From assembly GCA_035633755.1 (NCBI GenBank), contig DASQEH010000031.1, positions 1 through 64,000 of the forward strand: DNA of 64,000 nucleotides, given 5' to 3'. Below are positions 53,201 to 62,513 of this stretch, in pieces. Under the pieces are notes generated by a model. It saw only the letters and a list, made by a program, of their open reading frames with translations. It had not been told where the DNA came from and ran no database searches. This DNA is from DASQEH01 sp035633755 (lineage in GTDB: Bacteria > Actinomycetota > Actinomycetes > Propionibacteriales > Nocardioidaceae). A program made the translations under genes and the position numbers. Numbering within the stretch: position 1 is the stretch's first letter; each line of letters opens with the position of its first letter.

Positions 53201-54403
53201 ATGACAGGTGATGACACCGGCTGCACGGTGATCCATGTCGACATGGACGCCTTCTTCGCTGCTGTCGCGATCCGTGACCGGCCGGAGGTGCACGACCTCC
53301 CCGTGATCATCGGAGGCGGCAACCGGGGCGTCGTCTTGTCGGCAACGTACGCCGCCCGAGTGTTCGGAGTCCGCTCAGCCATGCCGATGACTCGGGCGCG
53401 ACGGCTGTGTCCGCAGGCCGTCGTCATCGCACCCGACTATGACCAGATCAGCGCCGTGTCGTCAGCCGTCATGGAGACGTTTCGCAGCGTGACACCTCGC
53501 GTCGAGCCCTTGTCGATGGATGAGGCGTTCCTGGACGTGTCCGGGTCGTTGCGCCGCTTCCGTTCCCCTGTCCAGATCGGGGAGTACCTGCGGGCCAGGA
53601 TCGCCGACGAGCAGCGGATCACCTGCTCGGTCGGAGTCGCTCCCACGACCCAGTTGGCCAAGCTGGCGTCACGCCGCGCCAAACCCGACGGTCTCGTCGT
53701 CGTCCCCAAGGACCAGGTCACGGCGTTCCTGCATCCTCTCGACGTCGAGCAGCTGTGGGGAGTCGGCGACAAGACCGCCGAGCGACTACGCCAGCTCGGA
53801 CTCCGCACCGTCGGCGATCTCGCGCATATCGAGGCCAGCGTCCTGCAGCGCGCCCTAGGGCCGGCGGCGGGGAGCCGGTTGCACGCGATGGCATGGGGGG
53901 AGGACGACCGAAGGGTCACTGCTCGACGCGGCCATGACGAACCTGAGCACAGCATCGGCTCCGACGAGACGTTTCGCCGTGACACCGACGACCCGGCGGT
54001 CGTCCTGCGGGAGCTGTTGCGGTTGTCGACCAAGGTCGCCGCACGGATGCGATCGGCCGGGGTGTGCGGCCGTACGGTCACCCTCAAAGTGAGGTTCTCC
54101 GACTTCACCACGATCACGCGATCTCGTACGTTGCGAGACACCACCAACGTGACGCCGCAGATCTACTCGACGGCGTGCGACCTGTTCGTCGGGCTCGGTC
54201 TCGAGCGGGCCCGCATCCGACTGGTCGGGGTACGGGTGGAGAACCTCGTCGATGCAGCACGCGCCACCCGGCAGCTGGTGCTGGGCGAGCGGCCACACGG
54301 GTGGGAGGACGCCGAGAAGGCCGTCGACCGCGCCGTCAGCCGGTTCGGGAACTACGCGGTCCGGCCTGCCACGTTGCTCGAGACCAGCCCGCGCCACTCC
54401 TAG
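53201..54403 (+). CDS. dinB: DNA polymerase IV (Y family)
   Basis: A translesion polymerase. The 400 residues have HVDMDAFFAAVAIRDRPEV, the YAAR steric motif LSATYAARVFGVRSAMP, catalytic SMDEAFLDVSG, IACSVG-like TCSVGVAPTTQLAKLAS, HhH LWGVGDKTAERLRQLG and a little finger with QLVLGE resembling a weak clamp-binding site. All three acidic residues are present, so it is an active polymerase, unlike ImuB. ATG 53201 follows GGGAGG; ATG 53171 is an alternative. No LexA box is seen in 53064-53200. Confidence 0.94.
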   Translation: MTGDDTGCTVIHVDMDAFFAAVAIRDRPEVHDLPVIIGGGNRGVVLSATYAARVFGVRSAMPMTRARRLCPQAVVIAPDYDQISAVSSAVMETFRSVTPRVEPLSMDEAFLDVSGSLRRFRSPVQIGEYLRARIADEQRITCSVGVAPTTQLAKLASRRAKPDGLVVVPKDQVTAFLHPLDVEQLWGVGDKTAERLRQLGLRTVGDLAHIEASVLQRALGPAAGSRLHAMAWGEDDRRVTARRGHDEPEHSIGSDETFRRDTDDPAVVLRELLRLSTKVAARMRSAGVCGRTVTLKVRFSDFTTITRSRTLRDTTNVTPQIYSTACDLFVGLGLERARIRLVGVRVENLVDAARATRQLVLGERPHGWEDAEKAVDRAVSRFGNYAVRPATLLETSPRHS

Positions 54404-54430
54404 CCAGAGCGACGCTGACAGCGCAGGCGA

Positions 54431-55207
54431 TCAGTCCCAGGCGCCGTACACAGAGACGGCGAGTCGCTTGGTCGAGGTGATCTTCCACAGTTGACGTGCG
54501 TCTTCGATGTACATGTTGACGCACCCGTGACTGTGGTCGTAGAACGGATCGACCATGAACGGCGAGCCGTGGAAAGCCTGTCCGCCGTTGAAGAACTGCG
54601 AGTACGGCATCGCGCTGCCGTACAGGCTCGACACATGGTCGATGTTGCGGTAGTAGACCTGGTGGTTTCCTACCCGAGTCTCGTAGCCGATCGCGCCGCC
54701 ACGCACGAGCCACGCGTTGCGCAAGTCGCCGCTGTGCCACAGCGTCACCTGGTGCATGGAGCGGTCATAGCAGGCGTGCCAACCCTTGGACTTGCAGCGT
54801 TGGGGGATCGCCTGCCGATGCCGGATGGTGTCGTGGATCAGGTGGGCCCATGTCTTGTGGTTGGCGACGCCGGTCACCCGCAGCCCTTCGCGCTTCTGGA
54901 ACCGCTTCACGGCTTGCCTGGTGATCGGCCCGAAGTTCCCTGTGACCCCGACATGGAAGGTCCCAGCCCAGCTCAACCTGTACTGAAGCTCCCGCACGTG
55001 GTCGATGCTCCTCGGCGAGGAGTCCGAGTCGCCGTAACGCGTGATCTCACGGGCGAATTTCTGGCGCATGCTGAACCCACGAGGGGCCTGCACCTGCGCC
55101 GACATCGTGACAGTGCCGGACGAGGCCGTCGAGGCTGCCGCAGCAACCGGAGTACCCAAGCCTCCCAGCAAAGCCAACACTGCGATCAACCCGAGTAGCT
55201 TCTTCAC
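54431..55207 (-). CDS. Exported L,D-transpeptidase with peptidoglycan-binding domain
   Basis: A 258-residue secreted enzyme forming 3-3 cross-links in peptidoglycan. Order: signal peptide KKLLGLIAVLALLGGLGTPV, a peptidoglycan-binding domain (VRELQYRLSWAGTFHVGVTG, VKRFQKREGLRVTG), then YkuD with HGSPFMVDP and the catalytic DHSHGCVNMYIEDARQL. GTG 55207 gives a perfect signal peptide; ATG 55231 would add eight residues. A TATACT box at 55265-55260 may be its -10. Converges on dinB. Confidence 0.92.
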   Translation of the reverse strand: MKKLLGLIAVLALLGGLGTPVAAAASTASSGTVTMSAQVQAPRGFSMRQKFAREITRYGDSDSSPRSIDHVRELQYRLSWAGTFHVGVTGNFGPITRQAVKRFQKREGLRVTGVANHKTWAHLIHDTIRHRQAIPQRCKSKGWHACYDRSMHQVTLWHSGDLRNAWLVRGGAIGYETRVGNHQVYYRNIDHVSSLYGSAMPYSQFFNGGQAFHGSPFMVDPFYDHSHGCVNMYIEDARQLWKITSTKRLAVSVYGAWD

Positions 55208-55459
55208 GTTTCCCTGTCCTTCATCGTGCACGACCGGTGCCCATCCATGAGCCAGGCACAGTATAGGTGACCTTGTGCTAGCGCTGAGTTAGGACGGCGA
55301 AACCCGAATGCCGGCCTTGATCACCGCTTCGGCGAGGTGGCGTCGGCCCCTCGGCGTCCCTGCTGCCACGAATTTGAAACCTTGGGTTTCCTCGGTTTGG
55401 AGGCGTGCTTAGACTGACAGATGAGGACCCCGACTCACCCTCGTCGGCTGGAGGATATG

Positions 55460-55879
55460 GTGCCGCTCTCCGAAGAAGAGCAGCGTCTGCTTGAGCAGAT
55501 GGAAGAAGCCCTCGCGGCTGAAGACCCGAAATTCGTCTCAGCGCTGCGCGGATCTTCGACGCGCTCCCGGCATAAAAAGCTGACGGTCCTCGGTTGTCTG
55601 GCTTTTGTCGTCGGCGTTGCGGTGCTCATGACCGGTGCGGTCCTTGCCGGACGTCCAGAAGGCGGAGGCACCGGGATTCCGGTCGCGGTCATCGGTTTCA
55701 TCCTGATGCTCGGTGGGGCCTATCTGGCGCTTACCCACGTGAGGCAGGTCGGAGCAGCTGAGGCGCCCGACAACGTGCACCCCATCAGCAAGGCGAAGAA
55801 CCGCGCGACCACTCCGCGGCAGTCCGGCTTCATGAACCGGATGGAAGACCGCTGGCGCCGTCGCCGCGACGAGTACTGA
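55460..55879 (+). CDS. DUF3040 membrane protein
   Basis: A 139-residue protein of the DUF3040 family: PLSEEEQRLLEQMEEALAAE at the start, a linker SALRGSSTRSRHKK and two membrane helices (LTVLGCLAFVVGVAVLMTGA, GIPVAVIGFILMLGGAYLAL), ending in a basic tail. Rv2169c, near the mycobacterial mraZ locus, is a homologue. GTG 55460 lies 5 bases after GGAGG and gives the family start; ATG 55457 is possible. Inverted repeat GAAACC-ttg-GGTTTC occurs upstream at about 55376-55390. The stop lies in a 43-base duplication. Confidence 0.88.
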   Translation: MPLSEEEQRLLEQMEEALAAEDPKFVSALRGSSTRSRHKKLTVLGCLAFVVGVAVLMTGAVLAGRPEGGGTGIPVAVIGFILMLGGAYLALTHVRQVGAAEAPDNVHPISKAKNRATTPRQSGFMNRMEDRWRRRRDEY

Positions 55880-55949
55880 GGCGCGTCGCCGCGTTCAGCG
55901 ACCTCACCGCGACGAGTACTGAGGCGGGTCGCCGCGCTCAGTGACCTCA
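55864..55949. repeat. 43-base imperfect tandem duplication spanning two gene ends
   Basis: Units 55864-55906 and 55907-55949 are 40/43 identical. The first includes the DUF3040 stop; the second ends with the stop of the convergent transglutaminase gene. A third partial copy (CCGGGACG) follows. The duplication probably created the present spacing between the two convergent genes. Confidence 0.85.
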
Positions 55950-58286
55950 CCGGGACGTGCTGGCTCCATCGCTGGCGGGAGCCGGTCGCTGGAGTCGGTC
56001 ACGCATCCGATCCCAGCCGTTTCGCAGGTCCGGGAGGAGACTGGCCGGGAGCAGCAGTGCCTTGACGCGCCTGGTCCGGCTGACCCCCGAGGACAAGGCG
56101 GCAGCCACGTCGCGGACATCGGTTGCCGGGGAGCTGCCGTCGAGGGGACCCTCAGCGTAGCGAGCCCGTTCCACGCTGAGCGCCAGGCGACGCAGGGCGG
56201 CCCGGCCGGAGGGGTCGGCGTCCAGATGGGGAGCGATCGAGCGTTCTCGGGCTCGAGGGGTCATCGAGCCGGTCCACGGGATCCCGAGGTCCACCATGGA
56301 GTCCCTCAGCTCGATCCAGGCGGCCTCAGCCGACGAGGCAGCGTCGATCGGGCGCGTCAGCCGGGCATGCCTGACGCCCCGACGAAGCAACCATGGCGCT
56401 GCGGCCAGGAGGAGCAGGCCGAGCAGGACCAGCCATCCTCTCGACGGAAGCCCGTTGCCGCCGCCTCCGGAGCTGGCCGAGTTCCCGCCCACGGGAGCCG
56501 CGCTCGACGTGACAGCGTCTGGGTCGCGGCCGAGGGTTGGATCGTTGGCTGCCGATGAGGCCGGCGCCGTTGAGACTGCGGCGGTGTTCTCGGCTCGCTG
56601 GGCGTAGTCAGGGAAGGGCGCGTTGACGCCAGGCGTGGGCTCGAACCGCACCCACCCCAGCCCTTCGAAATAGAGCTCGGGCCACGAGTGCACGTTGTCG
56701 GAGGTGAACACGTAGTTGTCCTCGGACTGGAGGCGCTCGCTCTTCAGGAAACCCACGACGACTCGCGAGGGAATCCCGAGGGTCCGCGCCATCATCGCCA
56801 TGGTGGCGGCGAAGTGTTGGCAGAACCCGGCACGCACCTCCAGGAAGTCCTTCATCGCGTCGTAGCCGTAGCCGTAGCCCGTATCGAGGTCGTAGGTGAA
56901 CCTGTCGAGGTCCCGGAAGTAGCTCTGCAGCAGGACTGCCTGCTCGTATGGCGACTGCGCCGCAGCCGTGACCTCGCGGGCGGTCTCTTCGACGATGGCG
57001 GGCACGCCGGCCGGGACCTCGCCGTAGCGGTTGGCGATGTCCGCAGGCACCTGTCCGCTGGACCGAAGCTGTTCTGGAGTCGGTTGCAGGGCGACGTAGT
57101 CCACCTCATAGGGCGGCAGTGAGTCGGTCGCCGAACGAGTACGTACGGTAACCGTCTGGTCGTCGACGACGTAGGCGAAATCCTCACCGGCACCGACGAA
57201 GTTGGCGGCGAACGGGACCGGTAGCCAGGCGCTGTCGGAGGGGAAGTCGTCGGCCAGGGTGATCTGCATACCGTGCTGCACCATCGCCACGTCTCGGCTG
57301 AGGCCGGTCGGCCCCGGGAGCGTGTTGCGCAGGTCGGTGGTCTCGTCGAACACGACGGGATCGGCGGACCAGGCATTCTCGCCCGGCCGGTTCAGGACGG
57401 TCATCCGCAGGTACTCCGGCGAGATCTCCGAGGACACCGCGAGCAGGTCGACCGGGTCGTTGCGTTGCAGGCTCTCGGCGAGGCTCACCATCGGGTCCCC
57501 GAAGCTCACGGTGGACCCGCCGTCGCCGCCCAGGCCGGGGTTGCGGTTGCGGTCGAGGATGGACGACGACAAGGACGGGACGAACAACGGCACGATGAGC
57601 GCTGTCGACAGTGCGATGAAGCTGATCCGCCGTCCGGAGTTGCGCAGCGAGGCGAGATCGACGGCGCGTGCGGGTTCGGTCGGGGTGCGGGTGATGAGGC
57701 GGCCCCACGAGGCGAGGCGCAGACGTTCGTCGGCCATCAAGGTGGCGAGGAAGCACGCAGCCCCGGGAAGGAAGGCGAACCACGGGAGTCCTTCGGGGAG
57801 GGCAGCGACGGGCACGGTGTACAGGGCCAGGAGCGGCAGCCCGGCCAGAGGTACTCTCGCCAGCCCGACGGCGAGCAGGTCGACGAGGGCTGCTACCACT
57901 GCGACGAAGAACACGACCATCAACAGCAGGCCGCTGTCTCGAGGTGCCGGTGCGGCGTAGTCCTGGGAGACCTGAACCCCCGTGCGCAGCAGGTCCTGCA
58001 GCCCCACCACGGTCTTGTCGGTCGGCACCACCCCGTATCGCAGTGAGGTGCCGAAGGCCAGCAGGAGCGCCTGGACGAGGACCGTCAGCTGCGCGACGAA
58101 GACGAGCAGAGCCGGGACACGGAACCGGCGAAGCGCGACTCCGGTAGCGACAACCAGCCCAGCGAAGATGGCCCCCACCACCAGGTATCGCCGGTCGCTG
58201 AGTGCGGGGACGAAGCTGAGCGAGGTGGCAACTGTCGTCAGCCACCCAAGGAACGCAACTCGATGCCGCTGCAGCACAGGTCCCAT
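55947..58286 (-). CDS. TgpA-like membrane transglutaminase (DUF3488)
   Basis: A 779-residue membrane protein. About six N-terminal helices (residues 10-230), an extracytoplasmic domain, then a transglutaminase core with Cys in RAGFCQHFAATMAMMARTLG, His in NVHSWPELYFEGLGW and Asp/Glu region VRFEPTPGVN; a membrane helix WLVLLGLLLLAAAPWLL and a cytoplasmic DUF4129-like tail follow. It is the last gene of a moxR-DUF58-tgpA operon. ATG 58286 follows GGGGACGG; TTG 58304 would overlap the DUF58 stop. Confidence 0.9.
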   Translation of the reverse strand: MGPVLQRHRVAFLGWLTTVATSLSFVPALSDRRYLVVGAIFAGLVVATGVALRRFRVPALLVFVAQLTVLVQALLLAFGTSLRYGVVPTDKTVVGLQDLLRTGVQVSQDYAAPAPRDSGLLLMVVFFVAVVAALVDLLAVGLARVPLAGLPLLALYTVPVAALPEGLPWFAFLPGAACFLATLMADERLRLASWGRLITRTPTEPARAVDLASLRNSGRRISFIALSTALIVPLFVPSLSSSILDRNRNPGLGGDGGSTVSFGDPMVSLAESLQRNDPVDLLAVSSEISPEYLRMTVLNRPGENAWSADPVVFDETTDLRNTLPGPTGLSRDVAMVQHGMQITLADDFPSDSAWLPVPFAANFVGAGEDFAYVVDDQTVTVRTRSATDSLPPYEVDYVALQPTPEQLRSSGQVPADIANRYGEVPAGVPAIVEETAREVTAAAQSPYEQAVLLQSYFRDLDRFTYDLDTGYGYGYDAMKDFLEVRAGFCQHFAATMAMMARTLGIPSRVVVGFLKSERLQSEDNYVFTSDNVHSWPELYFEGLGWVRFEPTPGVNAPFPDYAQRAENTAAVSTAPASSAANDPTLGRDPDAVTSSAAPVGGNSASSGGGGNGLPSRGWLVLLGLLLLAAAPWLLRRGVRHARLTRPIDAASSAEAAWIELRDSMVDLGIPWTGSMTPRARERSIAPHLDADPSGRAALRRLALSVERARYAEGPLDGSSPATDVRDVAAALSSGVSRTRRVKALLLPASLLPDLRNGWDRMRDRLQRPAPASDGASTSR

Positions 58287-58300
58287 TCTGCCGTCCCCGT

Positions 58301-59602
58301 TCAAGGCACGTTGCCGTCAGCCACGAGCTGAGCCGAGTCGCGACGGCTCCCGCCGGCAGCGCCGCCCAGTCGCTGCCAGAGCGGTGGCAGCGCGTCACCC
58401 GGTCGTGCCACGACGACCGACCACCCGCTGTGGCGTAGCACATCAGCCTGGTCGTCTACGCCGGAGCCGGTCGTCTGCCCGGACGGGTGGGGCACTGACC
58501 AAGCGGCCGTGTCGAGCAGGATGGCCAGAGCACGGGTCGCTCCGGCGCGCAGGCGGGCCAGCGCCGCCACATCGGTGCGGCTGACGCCGCCCAGCACGGC
58601 GATGACGAGACCACTGGAGTGCTGCTGGTTCTGGCCGGCGAACTCGGTGATCGACCGGGTCTGCACCACGGCGAGCGCGTCCAGGAGGAGTCGCACCTCG
58701 GCCGGACCGCTGATTCCCCGGTCATGCCAGCTCACGTCGGCGCCTTCGTTGCCGTCGCTGATCAGACGGACCGTGAACTGCTGGCCGGCCAGATGGGCAC
58801 CGATCGACGCGGTCGCCGAGACGGCGTACTCGAAGGACGACGCGGGCCCGGTGCCCCGATGTGCGGTCTCTCGCGTATCGAGCAAGATGGTGGCTCGACT
58901 CTGATGCGGTTGTTCCTCGCGGCGCACCATCAGCTCGTCGGACCGGGCCGTCGACCGCCAGTGGATGCGACGCAGGTCGTCGCCCCGGCGGTACTCGCGG
59001 ACCATGACATCCTCGGTGCCTGCCGCGGCAAAAGCCCGAGGTCGGTTCTCCCCGGCTCCGGACCAGTCACCCGACAAGCGGATCACCGGGAGCGCCGTGA
59101 CGGCCGGAGTGACGACAAGCGACTGCCGGCTGGTGAAGGCACGGTTGATCTCCACGAACCCGAAAGGGTCACTGAGCCGGACGGTCAGCGGGCCGATGCT
59201 GTAGCGGCCCCGGACCTCCGACGCCAGGGAGTACGTCACGGTCCGGTGCCAACGTGGGCGCAGCTGGTCGAGCACGAAGCGCGGTCGGCTCCCGAGGACG
59301 TAGGGGACCGAGTCCTCCAACAGCATCAAGCCGGTGGGAAGACGGCCCGGGTTCTCCAGCCGCAAGGTGACGTGCGCGGGCTGCCCGACCTCGACGCGCG
59401 GCGGGGCGATGTCGCGCGCGCACGACAGGAGGTAGCGGGACCGGTTGGCGATGGCAGCGGTCACCACCGGCAGGCAGATGAGCAGCAGGCCTACCCGAAG
59501 TAGATCCTTCTGGCCGAGTACCAGGGCGCAGGCCCCGCTGGTCACCCCCGCAGACAGGAACGCCCTTCCGCGCGATGTCAGTGCCGCCAGCGCTCGCCGC
59601 AC
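58301..59602 (-). CDS. DUF58 domain protein (von Willebrand-like)
   Basis: A 433-residue protein with two N-terminal membrane segments and the DUF58 signature EYRRGDDLRRIHWRSTARSD at about residue 200. A von Willebrand A-like fold follows (ATILLDTRE with a metal-site-like DTRE). These proteins are partners of MoxR ATPases in assembly or folding of membrane complexes. Starts 7 bases after moxR; GTG 59602 is the start. Confidence 0.9.
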   Translation of the reverse strand: MRRALAALTSRGRAFLSAGVTSGACALVLGQKDLLRVGLLLICLPVVTAAIANRSRYLLSCARDIAPPRVEVGQPAHVTLRLENPGRLPTGLMLLEDSVPYVLGSRPRFVLDQLRPRWHRTVTYSLASEVRGRYSIGPLTVRLSDPFGFVEINRAFTSRQSLVVTPAVTALPVIRLSGDWSGAGENRPRAFAAAGTEDVMVREYRRGDDLRRIHWRSTARSDELMVRREEQPHQSRATILLDTRETAHRGTGPASSFEYAVSATASIGAHLAGQQFTVRLISDGNEGADVSWHDRGISGPAEVRLLLDALAVVQTRSITEFAGQNQQHSSGLVIAVLGGVSRTDVAALARLRAGATRALAILLDTAAWSVPHPSGQTTGSGVDDQADVLRHSGWSVVVARPGDALPPLWQRLGGAAGGSRRDSAQLVADGNVP

Positions 59603-59609
59603 CGAGCGC

Positions 59610-60578
<969 letters not shown>

Positions 60579-60727
60579 CGATCTCCTTGTCATCCCCCGA
60601 CCACCGGTTCGCGGCAGGTACACCCCCACCGGGGCAGCGCGTTCCTCGCTTCGACGGTACCTCATCGCTGTCTGCGGACATTCCGCCAGCGATGCCCCAA
60701 CACGCAACGGGGACAGGCCATATGGCA

Positions 60728-60755
60728 TTGACGATGGAGTGTTGTGGGGTAAAGT
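60728..60755 (+). promoter_or_regulatory. mraZ (dcw) promoter
   Basis: TTGACG (60728-60733) and TAAAGT (60750-60755) are 16 bases apart. The MraZ-type repeats overlap the spacer and the -10, implying autorepression. A 10-base palindrome GCCATATGGC lies just upstream. Confidence 0.6.
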
Positions 60756-60769
60756 GGCGGGCAATGGAG
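60734..60769 (+). promoter_or_regulatory. MraZ operator: four repeats in 10-base phase
   Basis: ATGGAG (60734), GTGGGG (60744), GTGGCG (60754) and ATGGAG (60764) are each separated by 4 bases, so every copy is one helical turn from the next. This agrees with known MraZ sites, which are short G-rich direct repeats spaced one turn apart upstream of mraZ. Confidence 0.75.
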
Positions 60770-60789
60770 CAAGAAGGGGGGTCTCGGCC

Positions 60790-61224
60790 ATGTTTCTCGG
60801 CACGCATACCCCCCGGCTCGACGACAAAGGGCGCATCTTCTTGCCGGCGAAGTTCCGCGAGGAGCTGTCTGAGGGCCTTGTGGTGACGAGGGGGCAGGAA
60901 CGCTGCCTGAATGTCTGGCCGAGTGCGGAGTTCCGGACCTACACGCAACGGCTGAACAAGGACCGCGACGGTAGCAAGGAGGACCGCGCCTTCATGCGCA
61001 TGCTTTTCGCAGGTGCCTCGGCGGAGACCGTCGACAAGCAGGGGCGCGTCACCTTGCCGCAGCTGCTGCGTGACTACGCCGGCTTGGACCGCGACTGCAT
61101 CGTGATCGGAGCGTTCGACCACGTGGAGATCTGGGACGCGCAGTCGTGGGCGGGCTACAGCGCGGAGCAGGAGCCGGCCTTCGCGGACTGGTCGGAGGAC
61201 GCGACCGCACGCACACCGCCCTAG
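60790..61224 (+). CDS. mraZ: Transcriptional regulator MraZ
   Basis: A 144-residue double AbrB-like (SpoVT) protein and first gene of the division/cell-wall cluster. Both halves have the DKGR-type motif: HTPRLDDKGRIFLPAKFREE and AETVDKQGRVTLPQLLRDYA. It binds direct repeats upstream of its own gene; four such repeats are at 60734-60769. ATG 60790 lies after GAAGGGGGG at about 10 bases. It is 155 bases before the small membrane ORF. Confidence 0.95.
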   Translation: MFLGTHTPRLDDKGRIFLPAKFREELSEGLVVTRGQERCLNVWPSAEFRTYTQRLNKDRDGSKEDRAFMRMLFAGASAETVDKQGRVTLPQLLRDYAGLDRDCIVIGAFDHVEIWDAQSWAGYSAEQEPAFADWSEDATARTPP

Positions 61225-61379
61225 CAGTGGCGAGTCGTACGGCGAGGCCTCCGAACCGCCTCTGACGCCGGCTGACACACCTTCCCCGGTGCCAGGCGGC
61301 CAAGCAGAGGCGGGCGGGGACCTGGTCGTACGGCGTGCCGCTACCTTGATGCGCCAAAACTCCTCCACGAAGGGCCAAG

Positions 61380-61532
61380 ATGTCGACGTCGAGCCGAGCG
61401 CCAGACCCTCAACAAGGGGTGCGGCGTGTTCGTGAGGAGGTCAGGGACGGGTTGGCCGTGATCTGCACCTCCCTGGGGGTCTCGACGGCCATCGCGGTGG
61501 CGTTGACCCTGGTCGCCAGGCTCGCAGGGTGA
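61380..61532 (+). CDS. 50-residue membrane protein between mraZ and rsmH
   Basis: A small reading frame (MSTSSRAPDP, QGVRRVREEVRDGL) with a basic/acidic N-terminal half and one hydrophobic helix at about residues 27-48 (AVICTSLGV, TAIAVALTLV), ending LAG. ATG 61380 follows GAAGGG at 6 bases. Codon use and the clear membrane segment suggest it is real. Its place in the dcw cluster suggests a role in division, but nothing identifies it. Confidence 0.65.
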   Translation: MSTSSRAPDPQQGVRRVREEVRDGLAVICTSLGVSTAIAVALTLVARLAG

Positions 61533-61559
61533 GCTCACGATGACTGAGCCGAGCACACC

Positions 61560-62513
61560 ATGACGCAGCCTCAGCACACCCCTGTGCTGCGAGACCGGGT
61601 GGTTGCCCTGGTAGCTCCCGCTCTGGACACGCCGGGGTCGATCCTCGTGGATGCGACGCTGGGGCTTGGAGGGCACAGCGAGGCGATCCTGCAGCAGTGT
61701 CCGCACGCGCGAGTGGTCGGGCTGGATCGCGACCGCGCTGCGCTCGCGCTGGCGGCATCGCGGCTGCAGCCGTTCGCTGAGCGAATCACGCTCGTGCATG
61801 CGGTCTATGACGAGATTCCCGAGGTTCTGCGCGACCTCGGCCACCCTTGTGTGAGCGGCGTCGTGTTCGACCTCGGTGTCTCCTCCATGCAGATCGACGC
61901 CGAAGAGCGCGGTTTCAGCTACTCCACTGACGCGCCGCTGGACATGCGGATGGACCAGAGCCGCGGCATCACCGCAGCCGACGTCCTCAATACATACTCG
62001 GCGCGCGACCTGGCCAAGGTCTTGTCCCGCTACGGCGAGGAACGCTTCGCACGGCGGATCGCCGACCGGGTGGTGCGGGAGCGAAGCGCGTCGCCGTTCG
62101 AGCGAAGTGGGCGCCTCGTGGATCTGGTGCGGTCGGCGATCCCGGCTGCGTCTCGCCGCACCGGGGGCAATCCGGCCAAGCGAACGTTCCAAGCCTTGCG
62201 TATCGAGGTGAACGGCGAGCTGGCGGCTCTGCAGCGAGCTCTCCCGGCGGCCGTCGAGGCGCTGTGCCTCGGTGGCCGGATCGTCGTCATGTCGTACCAG
62301 TCCCTGGAGGACCGACTCGTCAAGCGCATCCTGACGTCGCGGTCGGAGTCCACGGCCCCGGCCGGCCTGCCGTTCGTCCCAGCCGGCTACGAGCCCGAGC
62401 TGACCTTGCTCACCAGAGGCGCCGAACGCGCCTCCGCCGCCGAAGTCAGCGCCAACCCCCGCGCCGCGTCGGTTCTCCTGCGCGCCGCCGAACGTGTCCG
62501 GGAGGCCGCGTGA
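61560..62513 (+). CDS. rsmH: 16S rRNA (cytosine1402-N4)-methyltransferase
   Basis: Methylates N4 of C1402 in 16S rRNA. The 317 residues have HTPVLRDRVVALVAPALDTP, the SAM motif LVDATLGLGGHSEAILQQC, VFDLGVSSMQIDAEERGFSY and VNGELAALQRAL near the end, followed by SYQSLEDRLVKRIL. Length is typical. The stop overlaps the ftsL-like start (GTGA). Confidence 0.96.
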   Translation: MTQPQHTPVLRDRVVALVAPALDTPGSILVDATLGLGGHSEAILQQCPHARVVGLDRDRAALALAASRLQPFAERITLVHAVYDEIPEVLRDLGHPCVSGVVFDLGVSSMQIDAEERGFSYSTDAPLDMRMDQSRGITAADVLNTYSARDLAKVLSRYGEERFARRIADRVVRERSASPFERSGRLVDLVRSAIPAASRRTGGNPAKRTFQALRIEVNGELAALQRALPAAVEALCLGGRIVVMSYQSLEDRLVKRILTSRSESTAPAGLPFVPAGYEPELTLLTRGAERASAAEVSANPRAASVLLRAAERVREAA

